The notes under the pieces were generated by a model. The model had not been told where the DNA came from. It did not search any database and saw only the letters and a list, made by a program, of their open reading frames with translations. A stretch of 64,000 nucleotides of DNA from Desulfonatronovibrio magnus (GTDB lineage Bacteria > Desulfobacterota > Desulfovibrionia > Desulfovibrionales > Desulfonatronovibrionaceae): NCBI RefSeq assembly GCF_000934755.1, contig NZ_JYNP01000015.1, positions 62,001-126,000 on the forward strand, written 5' to 3'. The position numbers and the translations under genes are program-made. This document shows, one piece after another, positions 16,733 to 26,214 of this stretch. Each line of letters begins with the position of its first letter. The stretch's first letter is position 1.

Positions 16733-18568
16733 TTACTCTTCATGAAACATTTCCTGATCATCGGCCAAACCTTCCTGGATTTTAACAAGTTCATCGAACC
16801 TGATATCCGCCCCAAGCACACCCACAATCTCATCCTCCGCAGTAAAGATTGGGGTTGAAGCAGTGAGGCACAGTTTGCCGGTAAAAAATGATTTATAAAA
16901 ATCTGTAATATATAGCTTTCCTGTTTTTACAGGTTTGATAAACCATTCCCGATCAGAAAGATCAGTTCCTGCTTCTACCTGTTTGTACTTGGATAAATCC
17001 CCAATATCACTAACATTCCAGGTTAGCAAGCAGCCATTTAAGTCAGTTACGTACATATACTGAATAAAAGGGTATTCTCTTAAAAATCCCTTTAGAGATG
17101 CATCGATTCTGGATTTGTCCATGGTGTCCATGCCTGGATTGTCTGCAAGCTCCTTCATTATGTTGGTCAGCACCTTTTTGGCCAGGGCTTTAAGCTGGTC
17201 AAAGTCAGACATAAACAGATCAGGAATAAATCTGCGCACAAGCTTCTGCATTTCTTCATGCGAGTAGTTGGTTGTTCTACCCTTTTCATATGATCGCATG
17301 ATCTTGTCATAGATTTTGCCTACAGCAGGATGACGCTTATCAACATGCTGGTCTTCTGAAATATTCAGGTTATGGTTAATCCAGTAGGCCACTCCGGCAC
17401 GCCCTGTTTTATCTGTGATGATAATGGGAACATCCCTGTGCAGCACTTTTGCTGTATCAAATATATTGTATATTTCCTGATTTTTAAGAAGACCGTCTAC
17501 ATGGATGCCTGCACTGGTGGCGTTAAAATCTCTACCGGCAAAAGGATAGTTGGGCGGTATATCCACATGAAGGTTTTTCTGAAAGTACCTGGCGAGCTCA
17601 GTTATAGCCGGTGTATAAGCGGCGTCATCATCACCTGTCAGAGATATGTATTCCACCACCAATGCTTCCAGGGGAGCATTTCCGGTTCTTTCTCCAAAAC
17701 CGAACAAGGTGGCATTGACACCTGAACATCCGTATATCCAGGCTGTAGTGGCATTAATGAACCCTTTATGAAAATCATTATGACCATGCCATTCAAGCCA
17801 CTCGCTTGGGACCTGAGCTTCATCAGTGAAGGTGCGAACTATTTTTGATACACTGCGCGGCAGAGAAGCACCCGGATAGGGAACTCCAAAGCCCATTGTA
17901 TCGCAGAGCCTGATTTTGACCGGCAATCCTTTTTGCTTGGAGAGTTCCATCATTTTCTGGGCGAGCGGGATGCAGAAGCCATAGATATCTGCTCTGGTGA
18001 TATCTTCAAAATGACATCTTGGGATAATATCCCAGTCAAGGGCAGCTTCCACCAGTTCCAGATAATCTCTGGCAGCTTGAGCACGGCTCTTGCCGAGCTT
18101 CAAAAAAATGTGGTAGTCAGAAACCGAAGTCAGCATTCCGGTTTCAGGAAGTTCCATATCCTTGACCAGTTTGAGGTCATCCTTGTTGGCTCTTATCCAT
18201 CCTGTAATTTCAGGGTATTTGTAGCCTTTATCACGACACGCATGGACTGCTTTCTTATCCTTATCCGAGTATAGAAAAAACTCACTTTGCCGGATCAGTC
18301 CGCTGCGTCCGGCAAGCTTATGCATAAGTTCGTAGATATCAGCAATTTGCTTGACCGTAAAAGGAGGCCGTGCCTGCTGACCGTCCCTGAAGGTGGTATC
18401 AGTAATAAATATTTCTTCGGGAGGCCTGGGCATGATAAAAGAGTCGTCAAAGGCAACCCTGCATATATTGTTGTAAGGGTAGATTTCCCTTAGAAGCTCC
18501 GGGTTGTCAACATCATCGATCCTGTATTTAGATCTGGCCGGGTTTTTATGAAATAGTGAGTCAAACAT
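16733..18568 (-). CDS. DRE-TIM metallolyase (homocitrate/isopropylmalate/Re-citrate synthase-like) with C-terminal Cache-like sensor domain
   Basis: A 611-residue fusion. Residues about 52-330 form an HMGL-like TIM barrel: DTTFRDGQQARPPFTV carries the catalytic arginine/aspartate, HGHND the metal-binding histidines, and GFGERTGNAPLEAL the substrate loop. Residues 330-475 match the accessory region of the synthase family. From about 480 a second domain appears (FIQYMYVTDLNG, DLSDREWFIKPVKTGKLYIT, GVLGADIRFDELVKI) with the pattern of a Cache/PDC ligand-binding domain, normally extracellular, but with no membrane helix here. Likely substrate class: acyl-CoA plus a 2-oxo acid; Re-citrate synthase of anaerobes belongs to this superfamily. 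The Cache part may be an allosteric site (inference). Confidence 0.85.
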   Translation of the reverse strand: MFDSLFHKNPARSKYRIDDVDNPELLREIYPYNNICRVAFDDSFIMPRPPEEIFITDTTFRDGQQARPPFTVKQIADIYELMHKLAGRSGLIRQSEFFLYSDKDKKAVHACRDKGYKYPEITGWIRANKDDLKLVKDMELPETGMLTSVSDYHIFLKLGKSRAQAARDYLELVEAALDWDIIPRCHFEDITRADIYGFCIPLAQKMMELSKQKGLPVKIRLCDTMGFGVPYPGASLPRSVSKIVRTFTDEAQVPSEWLEWHGHNDFHKGFINATTAWIYGCSGVNATLFGFGERTGNAPLEALVVEYISLTGDDDAAYTPAITELARYFQKNLHVDIPPNYPFAGRDFNATSAGIHVDGLLKNQEIYNIFDTAKVLHRDVPIIITDKTGRAGVAYWINHNLNISEDQHVDKRHPAVGKIYDKIMRSYEKGRTTNYSHEEMQKLVRRFIPDLFMSDFDQLKALAKKVLTNIMKELADNPGMDTMDKSRIDASLKGFLREYPFIQYMYVTDLNGCLLTWNVSDIGDLSKYKQVEAGTDLSDREWFIKPVKTGKLYITDFYKSFFTGKLCLTASTPIFTAEDEIVGVLGADIRFDELVKIQEGLADDQEMFHEE

Positions 18569-18784
18569 AAATCCTCCTGATTATAATTCGATTATGGTAA
18601 ATACATAGCATAGAGGTGTTAAAATATCAAGACTTCTTGAAACAAGACTCTTATGCCTGGCACTTTGGAATCAGACTGCAGGCAGGTGTTATTAAAGTAA
18701 ATTGAAAGTGAGAAGGAATGATTTGGGCGGGTGCAACAGCCCCGGTAAGATAACCGAAGCTGCTGCATCTATAAAGTCATCAAG

Positions 18785-19273
18785 CTAAAAGCTCCAGCCA
18801 AGCTCAGCCCTGATGTCTGCCGGCAGATTGGCAGACTGGGGAGGAAGATATGGCCTTGGGGCACCAGCCATACGGCGGTTCTCTTTGAGTGCATTCATTT
18901 GAAATTCTCTCGGAATCTGAAAAACCTGGCCTGGATAAATAAGATCAGGATTTCTGATTTGATCACGGTTGGCCTTATATATAAGAGGCCACATGAAAGG
19001 ATCGTTATAAATCTGTCGGTACTCGGCGATCCACCAGAGACATTCCCCCCTCACAACAGTATGTGTTGACGGAAGCATGGCATAATTGCGCTCATAAAGT
19101 TCTCGCGCCGTTGGTGGCGGAGGAGCTGCTGGGGCAGGCTCTGGGGCAGGAGCAGGTGGCTCAACCTTGGCCTCAATCTGGGGTGGTGCAGGCTCAGGCG
19201 GTGCCGGCTTCTTGGCGCAGCCGAAGCTGATTAGAGCCAGCAAAAGCAATGTAAGTATAATGTAGCGTTTCAT
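18785..19273 (-). CDS. LysM-domain lipoprotein
   Basis: A 162-residue envelope protein. The hydrophobic leader MKRYIILTLLLLALISFGC ends in a lipobox, so it is probably lipid-anchored; a proline/alanine/glutamate-rich linker (about 22-55) spans toward the wall; then a LysM domain (about 70-120: THTVVRGECLWWIAEY ... NPDLIYPGQVFQIP) that binds peptidoglycan. The WWIAEYRQIYNDPFMWPLIY version of LysM is common in this lineage. The ATG at 19273 was chosen over 19285 because GGAGGAAGG lies directly before it. Likely role: tethering the outer membrane or an enzyme to the wall. Confidence 0.9.
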   Translation of the reverse strand: MKRYIILTLLLLALISFGCAKKPAPPEPAPPQIEAKVEPPAPAPEPAPAAPPPPTARELYERNYAMLPSTHTVVRGECLWWIAEYRQIYNDPFMWPLIYKANRDQIRNPDLIYPGQVFQIPREFQMNALKENRRMAGAPRPYLPPQSANLPADIRAELGWSF

Positions 19274-19321
19274 TCCTTCCTCCATACAAAAAGTTAATAT
19301 ATTTGAAAATGCACGAATTGG

Positions 19322-19462
19322 TAATAGTTTAGCTTTTTTCTAAGGAAAGCAGGGGACAGGCACCCCAGCCCTTGTTTTTTGTTGATGTAAAACACAGACT
19401 TAGTAAAACAAGGGCTGGGAGAGCCAGTCCCCCTGCCACATGCAAATGGCTAAACTGTTACA
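19322..19462. repeat. palindromic repeat (family A relative)
   Basis: Outer arms GTAATAGTTTAGC and GCTAAACTGTTAC, then AGGAAAGCAGGGGACAGGCA facing GCCAGTCCCCCTGCCACATG, and inner CAGCCCTTGTTTT facing AAAACAAGGGCTG. The whole can fold into one long hairpin. It separates the LysM gene's promoter side from the next minus-strand gene; the remaining sequence to 19672 shows a further degenerate half element near 19570-19630. Confidence 0.8.
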
Positions 19463-19672
19463 CGAATTTTTTTCCAATATATTTTCGTAACTTGACAGCT
19501 CAGTTAGCCTGATTCTTCGTTCCTGGTTGAAAAAAATAAATTTCGATGGATTCCCGGTCTGGACCCCAAAGACATATTGAGCTTTGGAAAAGCCTGTCCG
19601 CGTGCCATATCCAATGGTCTAATCTATTACTTTACAGAGAGAATATAAACATGCATCTGCAAAAAAGTCAAG

Positions 19673-20368
19673 CTATATCATACTCCTTGCAGCGGCTGAT
19701 TCCTCAAGCCATCCTCCCTGTTCAAGGCTTTGAGCGGCAAGCATGTAAAGCTTGTGCGGTTCATCATGGTATATTTCTGAAATCAGCTCAGCAAATGAAG
19801 ATTTGAAAACCTCCCGAACCAGTTTTTCCTGTGAAAAGAGAAACCTTGCCAAAAGCGGGTTATCCTGATGGGCAGGCAGGAACATGGCAAACAAGCGCCG
19901 ACAATGAAAAAGAATAAATCTTATTCTAGAAATTTCGCGGTCTATACTTTCATTGGTCTGCTCAAGAACTGTGAACAATTCCTTGCTGATCAACTTCTCT
20001 TCAGGAGGCAGGTTAGGATTGTCATACGTCATTTCAAACCAGGGACGGTAGTTTTCCTGCTGATAGGCATCCTCTCTGAGCTTCATGCTTTCGTGAAAAA
20101 TATAACCTATGCACCAGTCAAGATACAGGCCTGTCCTGTCAGACTCTTCGGTGGACCTGAATAAAATATGAGCTGTGTCCTTAAGTCTCCATAGCTGCCC
20201 CTTGTTCATCTCTTCGCCAAGCAGATCTCTAAAAAAGTCAAAGCTGATCTGTCCGGTCTGGTCGTAACGGGTAAACTCTGTAGACAGACGTTGACTTACC
20301 TGGCAAAAATCGCGAAGCACATCCCTGACAAATTCTGAATATTTTGACTTTACCCAAGATTTTGACAT
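19673..20368 (-). CDS. conserved-looking helical protein of unknown function
   Basis: A 231-residue soluble protein that I do not recognise. It looks all-helical, with a tryptophan/aromatic-rich centre (RTGLYLDWCIGYIFHESMKL, YRPWFEMTY) and a long C-terminal helical part (residues about 130-225). No signal peptide, membrane helix or metal motif. It is divergently oriented from the cation transporter at 20474, with a 105-base shared upstream region, so a shared regulatory site is possible. The composition is ordinary for the window and the frame is free of repeats, which supports a real gene. Confidence 0.75.
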   Translation of the reverse strand: MSKSWVKSKYSEFVRDVLRDFCQVSQRLSTEFTRYDQTGQISFDFFRDLLGEEMNKGQLWRLKDTAHILFRSTEESDRTGLYLDWCIGYIFHESMKLREDAYQQENYRPWFEMTYDNPNLPPEEKLISKELFTVLEQTNESIDREISRIRFILFHCRRLFAMFLPAHQDNPLLARFLFSQEKLVREVFKSSFAELISEIYHDEPHKLYMLAAQSLEQGGWLEESAAARSMI

Positions 20369-20473
20369 AATAGTTCCATTAACTTTTGATAACCTAATCA
20401 GTGCGTGTTTTGGCTGATTATTTATATTTCAGATTAACACTTTAATGTCAATACTTTCCTGGAGCTTAAGCAT

Positions 20474-21373
20474 ATGCCCCGAAATTTTGCATTGCTTTCA
20501 GTACTTGCCTCCCTGCTCACCCTGAGCCTGAAGTTCAGCGCATTCTGGATAACAGGTTCCGTCGGACTTTTATCCGATGCCATGGAAACGTTTGTTAATG
20601 TTGCCGCAAGCATTGTCGCAGTCATCGCCCTGACCATCGCTTACAGGCCAGCGGACAAAGATCATGCATACGGTCATGACAAGGCAGAGTATTTTGCCGG
20701 GGGCCTGGAAGGAGGGCTTATCCTGGTCGCTGCGTGCGGCATAGTGTATTCAGCCGCAGGCCGACTGCTTAATCCTGTACCTCTTGAGAATCTGGCCTGG
20801 GGCATTGGAATATCTCTTGTTGCAGGAATAATTAACCTTATAGTGGCTAGAGTTATGCTCAAGGCTGCTGCACATTTTGATTCCATTACCCTTGAAGGTG
20901 ACGCAAAACACCTTATGGCTGATGTCTGGACATCTGCCGGGGTTATTCTTGGAATAACCATTATCATGATCAGGCCTGACTGGATAATACTGGACTCCAT
21001 AATAGCCATTGTGGTTGCCCTTAATATTACAAGGTCCGGGTTCAGTCTGATAAAAAGGTCTCTAAAAGGTCTGATGGATGCGGCGCTGCCAGAAGACGAA
21101 ATAATTACTGTGGAAGAAAGCATTAAAAAGCACGCTGGCGAGCACGCGGAGTATCATGGTCTCAGATCACGCAAATCAGGTTCAAGAAGGTTTATTGATT
21201 TTCATCTGCTCCTGCCTGGCCACAAGACAATTAAAGAAGGGCATCACATATGCTGTCTGATTGAAAAGGATGTGGAAGATAAGTTGCCAAACTCCCAGGT
21301 CACAATCCACGTGGAGCCCGAGGAAGACAAGGCATCCTGGGATGGAGATAAACTTGGAGGGATTCAAAGCTGA
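20474..21373 (+). CDS. cation diffusion facilitator (CDF) family metal efflux transporter
   Basis: A 299-residue CDF protein: six predicted helices in residues 5-205 and a C-terminal cytoplasmic metal-binding domain (about 210-290, with RSRKSGSRRFIDFHLLLPG and HICCLIEKD). The family motif is SDAMETFVN in helix 2, where the usual H/DxxxD pair reads ExxxN, a variant seen in one CDF subgroup, and HDKAEYFAGGLEG follows. It should export a divalent metal such as zinc, iron or manganese using the proton gradient; which metal cannot be told from sequence. Transcribed divergently from an unknown gene. Confidence 0.9.
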   Translation: MPRNFALLSVLASLLTLSLKFSAFWITGSVGLLSDAMETFVNVAASIVAVIALTIAYRPADKDHAYGHDKAEYFAGGLEGGLILVAACGIVYSAAGRLLNPVPLENLAWGIGISLVAGIINLIVARVMLKAAAHFDSITLEGDAKHLMADVWTSAGVILGITIIMIRPDWIILDSIIAIVVALNITRSGFSLIKRSLKGLMDAALPEDEIITVEESIKKHAGEHAEYHGLRSRKSGSRRFIDFHLLLPGHKTIKEGHHICCLIEKDVEDKLPNSQVTIHVEPEEDKASWDGDKLGGIQS

Positions 21374-21496
21374 GGGCTGATTTTCTACCAGTGAGATCTG
21401 TACTGAAGACTATCCTTGTAGAGTCGACAGGAAAAATCAACAAATGGGCCAGGAAGATTCAATCTTGATCTGGTAGATTTGGCCAGGTTCATTTTT

Positions 21497-23317
21497 TTAC
21501 TCAAGCCTGGCAAACTGCTCGATCTTATCCCTGTAGGCAATTACACCCCGGGTCAATCCTCCTGCCATATGCTTTAGAAAGTCTTCAGACTGGATAAGAC
21601 GCATGTCCTGTTCATTGGTCATATAGCCAATTTCCAGTAAAATAGCTGGCATTCTGGCCCCCATGAGAACATAAAAAGGAGCCTGTCTGACCCCGTTATC
21701 AGCTACCTGGGAAAACCTTGAACGGACATGGTTGATTGTCACCTCGTGAATTTTGTTGGCCAAATCTCTGGATTCATTTATCTTGGAACTGAGCATCAGG
21801 TCTGTCAGGATATATTGCAGATCAGAAATCTTCTGTGTAGAGACAGCATTCTCCCGGGCTGCCACTCGCATGGCATCCTGGCTTTGGGCAAAGTTCAGGT
21901 AGTACACCTCAAAACCTCTTATATTGTTGCTGCGGTGGGCATTGGCATGTACAGAAATGAACAGGTCTACATTCTGGGAGTTGGCCATGGCTGTTCGTTC
22001 TTCCAAGGGCACAAACACATCTGTGGTTCTGGTATAAAGCACCTCAAACCCCTGGGATTTGAGTTGTTCTCCGAGTATTTTGGCCATGCGTAATACCACA
22101 TCTTTTTCCAACACTCCCCGATGTACTGCACCAGGATCTTTGCCGCCATGACCGGGATCAATCATAATAGTTCTGACTTTAAGCCCAAGCTGCTCAATAA
22201 GGCTTTGAGCAGTCAGGTCTTTGGCATCAGGATCAATCCTGACCTGAGCCGGAGTATCACGCTGAACTGGCTGCGCTGCTACAGCTGTTTTTTCAGGTGC
22301 ATATACATCCACCACAATCCGAAAAGGATTTTCCAGAGCAAACACGCGGAAATTGTCCAGATCCTGAATATCAAGAACCACTCTGGATTTATCTTGCGTA
22401 TACTGAGCTGAACGTATGCGACGCAAAATGCCGTCAGCCACATTTTCTTCTCTCGGGGTGTCTTCTGTAATCCTTGTCTGGTCCAAGTCTATGAAAAGAC
22501 GATGCGAAGTGCCTAAGTCAGGATCAGGTTTTAGAAGTTTGTGATAGAATTCCGCCTGTTCATCAAGGTCCAGGACCACACGGGTATACTCATCATTACT
22601 CCAGTGCCTGATACGGACTAAATGCGCACCATTTCCGGACGCTGCAGGCAAGTTTGAAGCAATGGAAGGCGGCGTGACTGGCAGGAGAGCCTGCTCAAAA
22701 TCCGAATCATCCAGTTCTTCTTCAGAAATATCTCTGGTTTCAAGGGAAGGAGCAGGAGTTTCTACAGGTGGCGTGAATGATTCACCCCTGGCCTGGCGGA
22801 TTTTCTCCAGATTGGCCTCATCAAGCTTTTTCAGTTCTTTCTGGGCTTTGGCCCGCATTTCTTCATTGGAAAAATTATACACCACACGCAGATATTCTAT
22901 GTAGGCCTGCGCCCTGTCATTGTAGTGGTTGAGATATATGCCTGATTTTCTAAGTTGAGCTTCCGCCCCTCTCGGGTGAGAGGAATATTTGCTGGCGACC
23001 CGGGTATAGTAATCTTCTGCCTTTTCAAGATCAGCTCTGAGAAAGGAGCGCTTGCCCAGCTCTTCATAGGTTCGTCCGAGATAGAAAAGGGCATCCGGAG
23101 CCCTTGTTCCTTTCTGGTTGCTCTGATAGTATTTTTGAAAAATATCCGCTATATCTAACCAGTGGGAACGGTACTGGGCACGATTTTCATTATTTTTTAA
23201 AGCGTTGAACTCCCTCACTCCCCTGTCAAAACTTGAAGCAATGCAAGGTAAAGGAGTAAGGAGCAGGATGATGAATACCAGAAAACTGAAAATGAATAAT
23301 CTTTTTATCATAATCAC
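21497..23317 (-). CDS. N-acetylmuramoyl-L-alanine amidase with TPR and AMIN domains (AmiC-like)
   Basis: A 606-residue secreted wall hydrolase. Signal peptide (1-27); tetratricopeptide-like repeats at about 30-165 (FYLGRTYEELGKRS, AEDYYTRVASKYSS); AMIN domain at about 230-330, which targets the protein to wall or division sites; catalytic Amidase_3 domain from about 385, with IDPGHGGKDPGA (zinc histidine), a second zinc site ISVHANAH and LLEIGYMTN with the catalytic glutamate. It cleaves the lactyl bond between N-acetylmuramic acid and the stem peptide. A GTG start overlaps the glmS stop (GTGA); the ATG two codons on is equally possible. Confidence 0.93.
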   Translation of the reverse strand: MIMIKRLFIFSFLVFIILLLTPLPCIASSFDRGVREFNALKNNENRAQYRSHWLDIADIFQKYYQSNQKGTRAPDALFYLGRTYEELGKRSFLRADLEKAEDYYTRVASKYSSHPRGAEAQLRKSGIYLNHYNDRAQAYIEYLRVVYNFSNEEMRAKAQKELKKLDEANLEKIRQARGESFTPPVETPAPSLETRDISEEELDDSDFEQALLPVTPPSIASNLPAASGNGAHLVRIRHWSNDEYTRVVLDLDEQAEFYHKLLKPDPDLGTSHRLFIDLDQTRITEDTPREENVADGILRRIRSAQYTQDKSRVVLDIQDLDNFRVFALENPFRIVVDVYAPEKTAVAAQPVQRDTPAQVRIDPDAKDLTAQSLIEQLGLKVRTIMIDPGHGGKDPGAVHRGVLEKDVVLRMAKILGEQLKSQGFEVLYTRTTDVFVPLEERTAMANSQNVDLFISVHANAHRSNNIRGFEVYYLNFAQSQDAMRVAARENAVSTQKISDLQYILTDLMLSSKINESRDLANKIHEVTINHVRSRFSQVADNGVRQAPFYVLMGARMPAILLEIGYMTNEQDMRLIQSEDFLKHMAGGLTRGVIAYRDKIEQFARLE

Positions 23318-25137
23318 TCTACGGTTACACTTTTGGCTAAATTACGGGGCTGATCTACATCTTTGCCGAGATACACGGCAGTTTCATAAGCAAAAAGCTG
23401 CAGAGCAGGCAGTACAAAAAAAGAATTAAGTGGCCCCCATGTCACTGGAATTTCCCAAACATCATTAACATCTAATTCTGATCCTGGCTGGGTCAAGGCA
23501 ATAATCTTTCCTTTTCTGGCCTGAATTTCTTTAAGATTAGATTTTACCTTACCTAACAAATCATCTTTAAGAGCAAGAGCAAAGGTAGGCAGGTCCGGTT
23601 CTATCAATGCTATAGGACCATGTTTAAGCTCTCCAGCAGCATAACCTTCCGCATGAATATAGGATATTTCCTTGAGCTTTAATGCACCCTCCAGAGCCAA
23701 TGGAAAATAAAGCCCTCTTCCAAGAAAGAAAAAACTTCTAACTTCTGAATAGGACTTACATATTCTGGTAGCAGTGTTCCGGGTATGCTCCAGTGTCTTG
23801 CTCAGCATATCCGGCAGGTCTTCAAATGCGCATACAGCTTCTTCAATGGCCTTGCTGTCCAGACTCAGGTTATGACGGGCCCAGTATAAAGTTATGAGAA
23901 AAATGAGCGCCAGTTGGCTGCACATGGCCTTTGTGGACGCAACACTTATTTCTGGACCGGCCTGGGTATAGACTACATGATGAGCTTCCCGTGCCAGACT
24001 CGAGCCCAGAACATTGCAAAGTCCAAGGGTTATTCCACCCTGCTTTTTGACAAGGTACAGTGCGGCCAGAGTATCTGCAGTTTCTCCTGACTGACTGATG
24101 AACAGATAAATTTTTGATGGATCATGGATCAAGGGTTTATATCTGAACTCCGATGCTATTTCAACATCAACAGGAATTCCAGCCAGGCTTTCCATGACGT
24201 ATTTGCCCCATAGTCCAGCATGATAAGATGTACCGCAGGCAATAATATGCAGCCTTTTGGGGACTTGCAGGCTCTCAAGTTCCTTTAAAACAACACCTTT
24301 TGTTTCGCGATCAACGCGCCCGGCAAGGCAGTCAGCGATGACCTGAGGCTGCTCAAAAATTTCCTTGAGCATAAAGTGCCTGTATCCACCCTTCTGGGCT
24401 GCCTGAACATCCCAGGCTATGGTTTGTACTTTTTTAGTTACAGGCTCTAAGGTCAAAGAATTAAAAATTCGCCATTCATTGGAGGTCATTTCCACCAGTT
24501 CATCATCTTCGAGAAAGACTACTTCTCTCGTAAAGGGCAGGAAAGCAGGAATATCTGAAGCAACAAAATTTTCACCAGTTCCCTGACCAAAGATCAGGGG
24601 ACTGGAGCGACGCGCTGCCCAGATAGTTCCGGGATTTGACCTGGATATCAGTGCAAAGGCAAATGATCCTTCTACCTGTCTCAATGCCCAGGAAATAGCC
24701 TGCCGCATATCTCCATGCCGTTCCATACCTTTGGCGATGAGACAAACCAGAACTTCAGTATCGGTTTCAGAACGAAAAGCTAAGCCGCAATCTGCAAATT
24801 CAGCTTTAAGCTCCTGGAAATTTTCAATTATTCCGTTGTGAACAAGGGCCAGATCTGAATTATGATCAAGATGAGGGTGGGCATTGATTTCATTGGGCAG
24901 GCCGTGGGTAGCCCAGCGGGTATGCCCTATTCCAGATGTGGCATGTATAACTGCACCAGTATCCAGCTTGGACTCCAAAGCCTCAAGTTTCCCGGAAGCC
25001 CTGAAAAGGTGCAGTTTGTTCATGTGCACAAAAGACAGGCCTGCTGAGTCGTACCCGCGATACTCCAGACTTTTCAAACCTTGAATCAACACAGGCACGG
25101 ACGGCCTGTGTCCTGTATATGCTATTATTCCACACAT
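23314..25137 (-). CDS. glmS: glutamine-fructose-6-phosphate aminotransferase (isomerizing)
   Basis: A 607-residue enzyme of the usual length. MCGIIAYTG supplies the N-terminal nucleophilic cysteine of the glutaminase domain (1-240); two SIS sugar-phosphate isomerase domains follow (about 280-600), including FISQSGETADTLAAL and GRGLYFPLALEGALKLKEIS. It makes glucosamine 6-phosphate, the first step to UDP-GlcNAc for peptidoglycan and lipid A. The coupling to a wall amidase downstream and the lipid A operon elsewhere in the window fit envelope synthesis. No glmS ribozyme was recognised in the 390 bases upstream, which instead hold a family A repeat. Confidence 0.97.
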   Translation of the reverse strand: MCGIIAYTGHRPSVPVLIQGLKSLEYRGYDSAGLSFVHMNKLHLFRASGKLEALESKLDTGAVIHATSGIGHTRWATHGLPNEINAHPHLDHNSDLALVHNGIIENFQELKAEFADCGLAFRSETDTEVLVCLIAKGMERHGDMRQAISWALRQVEGSFAFALISRSNPGTIWAARRSSPLIFGQGTGENFVASDIPAFLPFTREVVFLEDDELVEMTSNEWRIFNSLTLEPVTKKVQTIAWDVQAAQKGGYRHFMLKEIFEQPQVIADCLAGRVDRETKGVVLKELESLQVPKRLHIIACGTSYHAGLWGKYVMESLAGIPVDVEIASEFRYKPLIHDPSKIYLFISQSGETADTLAALYLVKKQGGITLGLCNVLGSSLAREAHHVVYTQAGPEISVASTKAMCSQLALIFLITLYWARHNLSLDSKAIEEAVCAFEDLPDMLSKTLEHTRNTATRICKSYSEVRSFFFLGRGLYFPLALEGALKLKEISYIHAEGYAAGELKHGPIALIEPDLPTFALALKDDLLGKVKSNLKEIQARKGKIIALTQPGSELDVNDVWEIPVTWGPLNSFFVLPALQLFAYETAVYLGKDVDQPRNLAKSVTVE

Positions 25138-25306
25138 AATCAGCTACCCCCATTCAGTAAAAATATGCACTGGCAAGAAAGCATTACACGTTTCTGAAAA
25201 GTCAACTGAGAGACAGTCCCGAAGCCAGGGACAGTTCACGTACCAAGCCGTCACAATCGGATTTAAGCCCAAAATAGCTATGACTTACAACTCAAATTTA
25301 AAGTTT

Positions 25307-25490
25307 TGTATCTGTTTAGCGCTTTGGATGTGGCATGGCTTCCTGCCCGGAGGCATACAGCCCGGAGGGGGACTGGCTCTTCCGGGATCCACTTGTCCCA
25401 AAAATAATTCATTTCGAGCACAAATTGATGCTCAAGTGGGTCCCGGAGTGCCTGTCCCCTGCATTCCTTAAAAGCGCTAAACAGATACAA
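25307..25490. repeat. full-length dispersed palindromic repeat (family A)
   Basis: Nearly identical to 11370-11549 apart from the apex. Arms TGTATCTGTTTAGCGCTTT and AAAGCGCTAAACAGATACA are perfectly complementary. It lies between the rdgB 3' end and the glmS 5' side, both on the minus strand. The plus- and minus-strand open frames in it repeat those of the 11.4 kb copy, showing they are element-derived. Confidence 0.9.
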
Positions 25491-25529
25491 AGTTTTCAGA
25501 AATGCGTATTGCTTCCCTGGAAAGTATTC

Positions 25530-26150
25530 TCAACTCTGAACAAAATCCCGCCATTTGGAAGCCAGCTTGTCAAGGGCTTTTCCTCTGTGACTTCGACTGT
25601 TTTTCAGTTCGGGTTTCATTTGCGCAGAGTGCAGGCCAAGCTCGGGATCATAAAATAAGGGATCATACCCGAATCCGTTATCACCCTTTTCAGTCAAGGC
25701 AATTAGACCTTTCCATTCGCCCTGAACTGTCATCTCCCTGCCATCAGGCATCACCGCAGCCATAACGCAAACAAACGATGCCTGACGTTGGTCCCCATCA
25801 AGGTTTGCCATGGCCTGCAGTAACTTGTCGTTATTATCCTGGTCTGTGGCATTTTCACCAGCATATCTCGCTGAATAGACTCCGGGATCACCACCCAGTG
25901 CAGGGACAACAAGACCTGAATCATCTGCTATGGAAATCAGTCCTGTTTCTTTCATTACGGTTCTGGCCTTAATCAGTGCATTTTCCTGGAAAGTTTTGCC
26001 AGTCTCAGGAATATCTCCGATTGATGGAAAATCTTTTAATCCTTTCACCTCAATGCCCGGGAGAGCCTTATTCAAGATTTGTTTGATCTCCCTGATTTTA
26101 CCCTGATTACCCGAAGCCAGGACAATGGAATGTATGTTTGTTTTTGTCAT
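25530..26150 (-). CDS. rdgB: XTP/dITP diphosphatase (RdgB/HAM1 family)
   Basis: A 206-residue nucleotide pyrophosphatase. The N-terminal LASGNQGKIREIKQIL is the phosphate-binding signature, SIADDSGLVVPALGGDPGVYS contains the catalytic aspartates, and GDNGFGYDPLFYDPELG and the C-terminal NSRSHRGKALDKL are strongly conserved. It removes non-canonical purine nucleotides (ITP, dITP, XTP) from the pool to keep them out of DNA and RNA. Normal length. It stands alone between two repeat elements. Confidence 0.96.
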   Translation of the reverse strand: MTKTNIHSIVLASGNQGKIREIKQILNKALPGIEVKGLKDFPSIGDIPETGKTFQENALIKARTVMKETGLISIADDSGLVVPALGGDPGVYSARYAGENATDQDNNDKLLQAMANLDGDQRQASFVCVMAAVMPDGREMTVQGEWKGLIALTEKGDNGFGYDPLFYDPELGLHSAQMKPELKNSRSHRGKALDKLASKWRDFVQS

Positions 26151-26214
26151 GATTATGGCTAATATTTTACCTTATTATGAGTTACTTACCTTTTCAATTC
26201 TGTAGCAAAAAACA

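Noticed and set aside
25138-25306. glmS riboswitch/ribozyme upstream of glmS
   Set aside because: glmS is on the minus strand, so its leader is at the 25.1-25.3 kb side; no conserved ribozyme core was recognised there.
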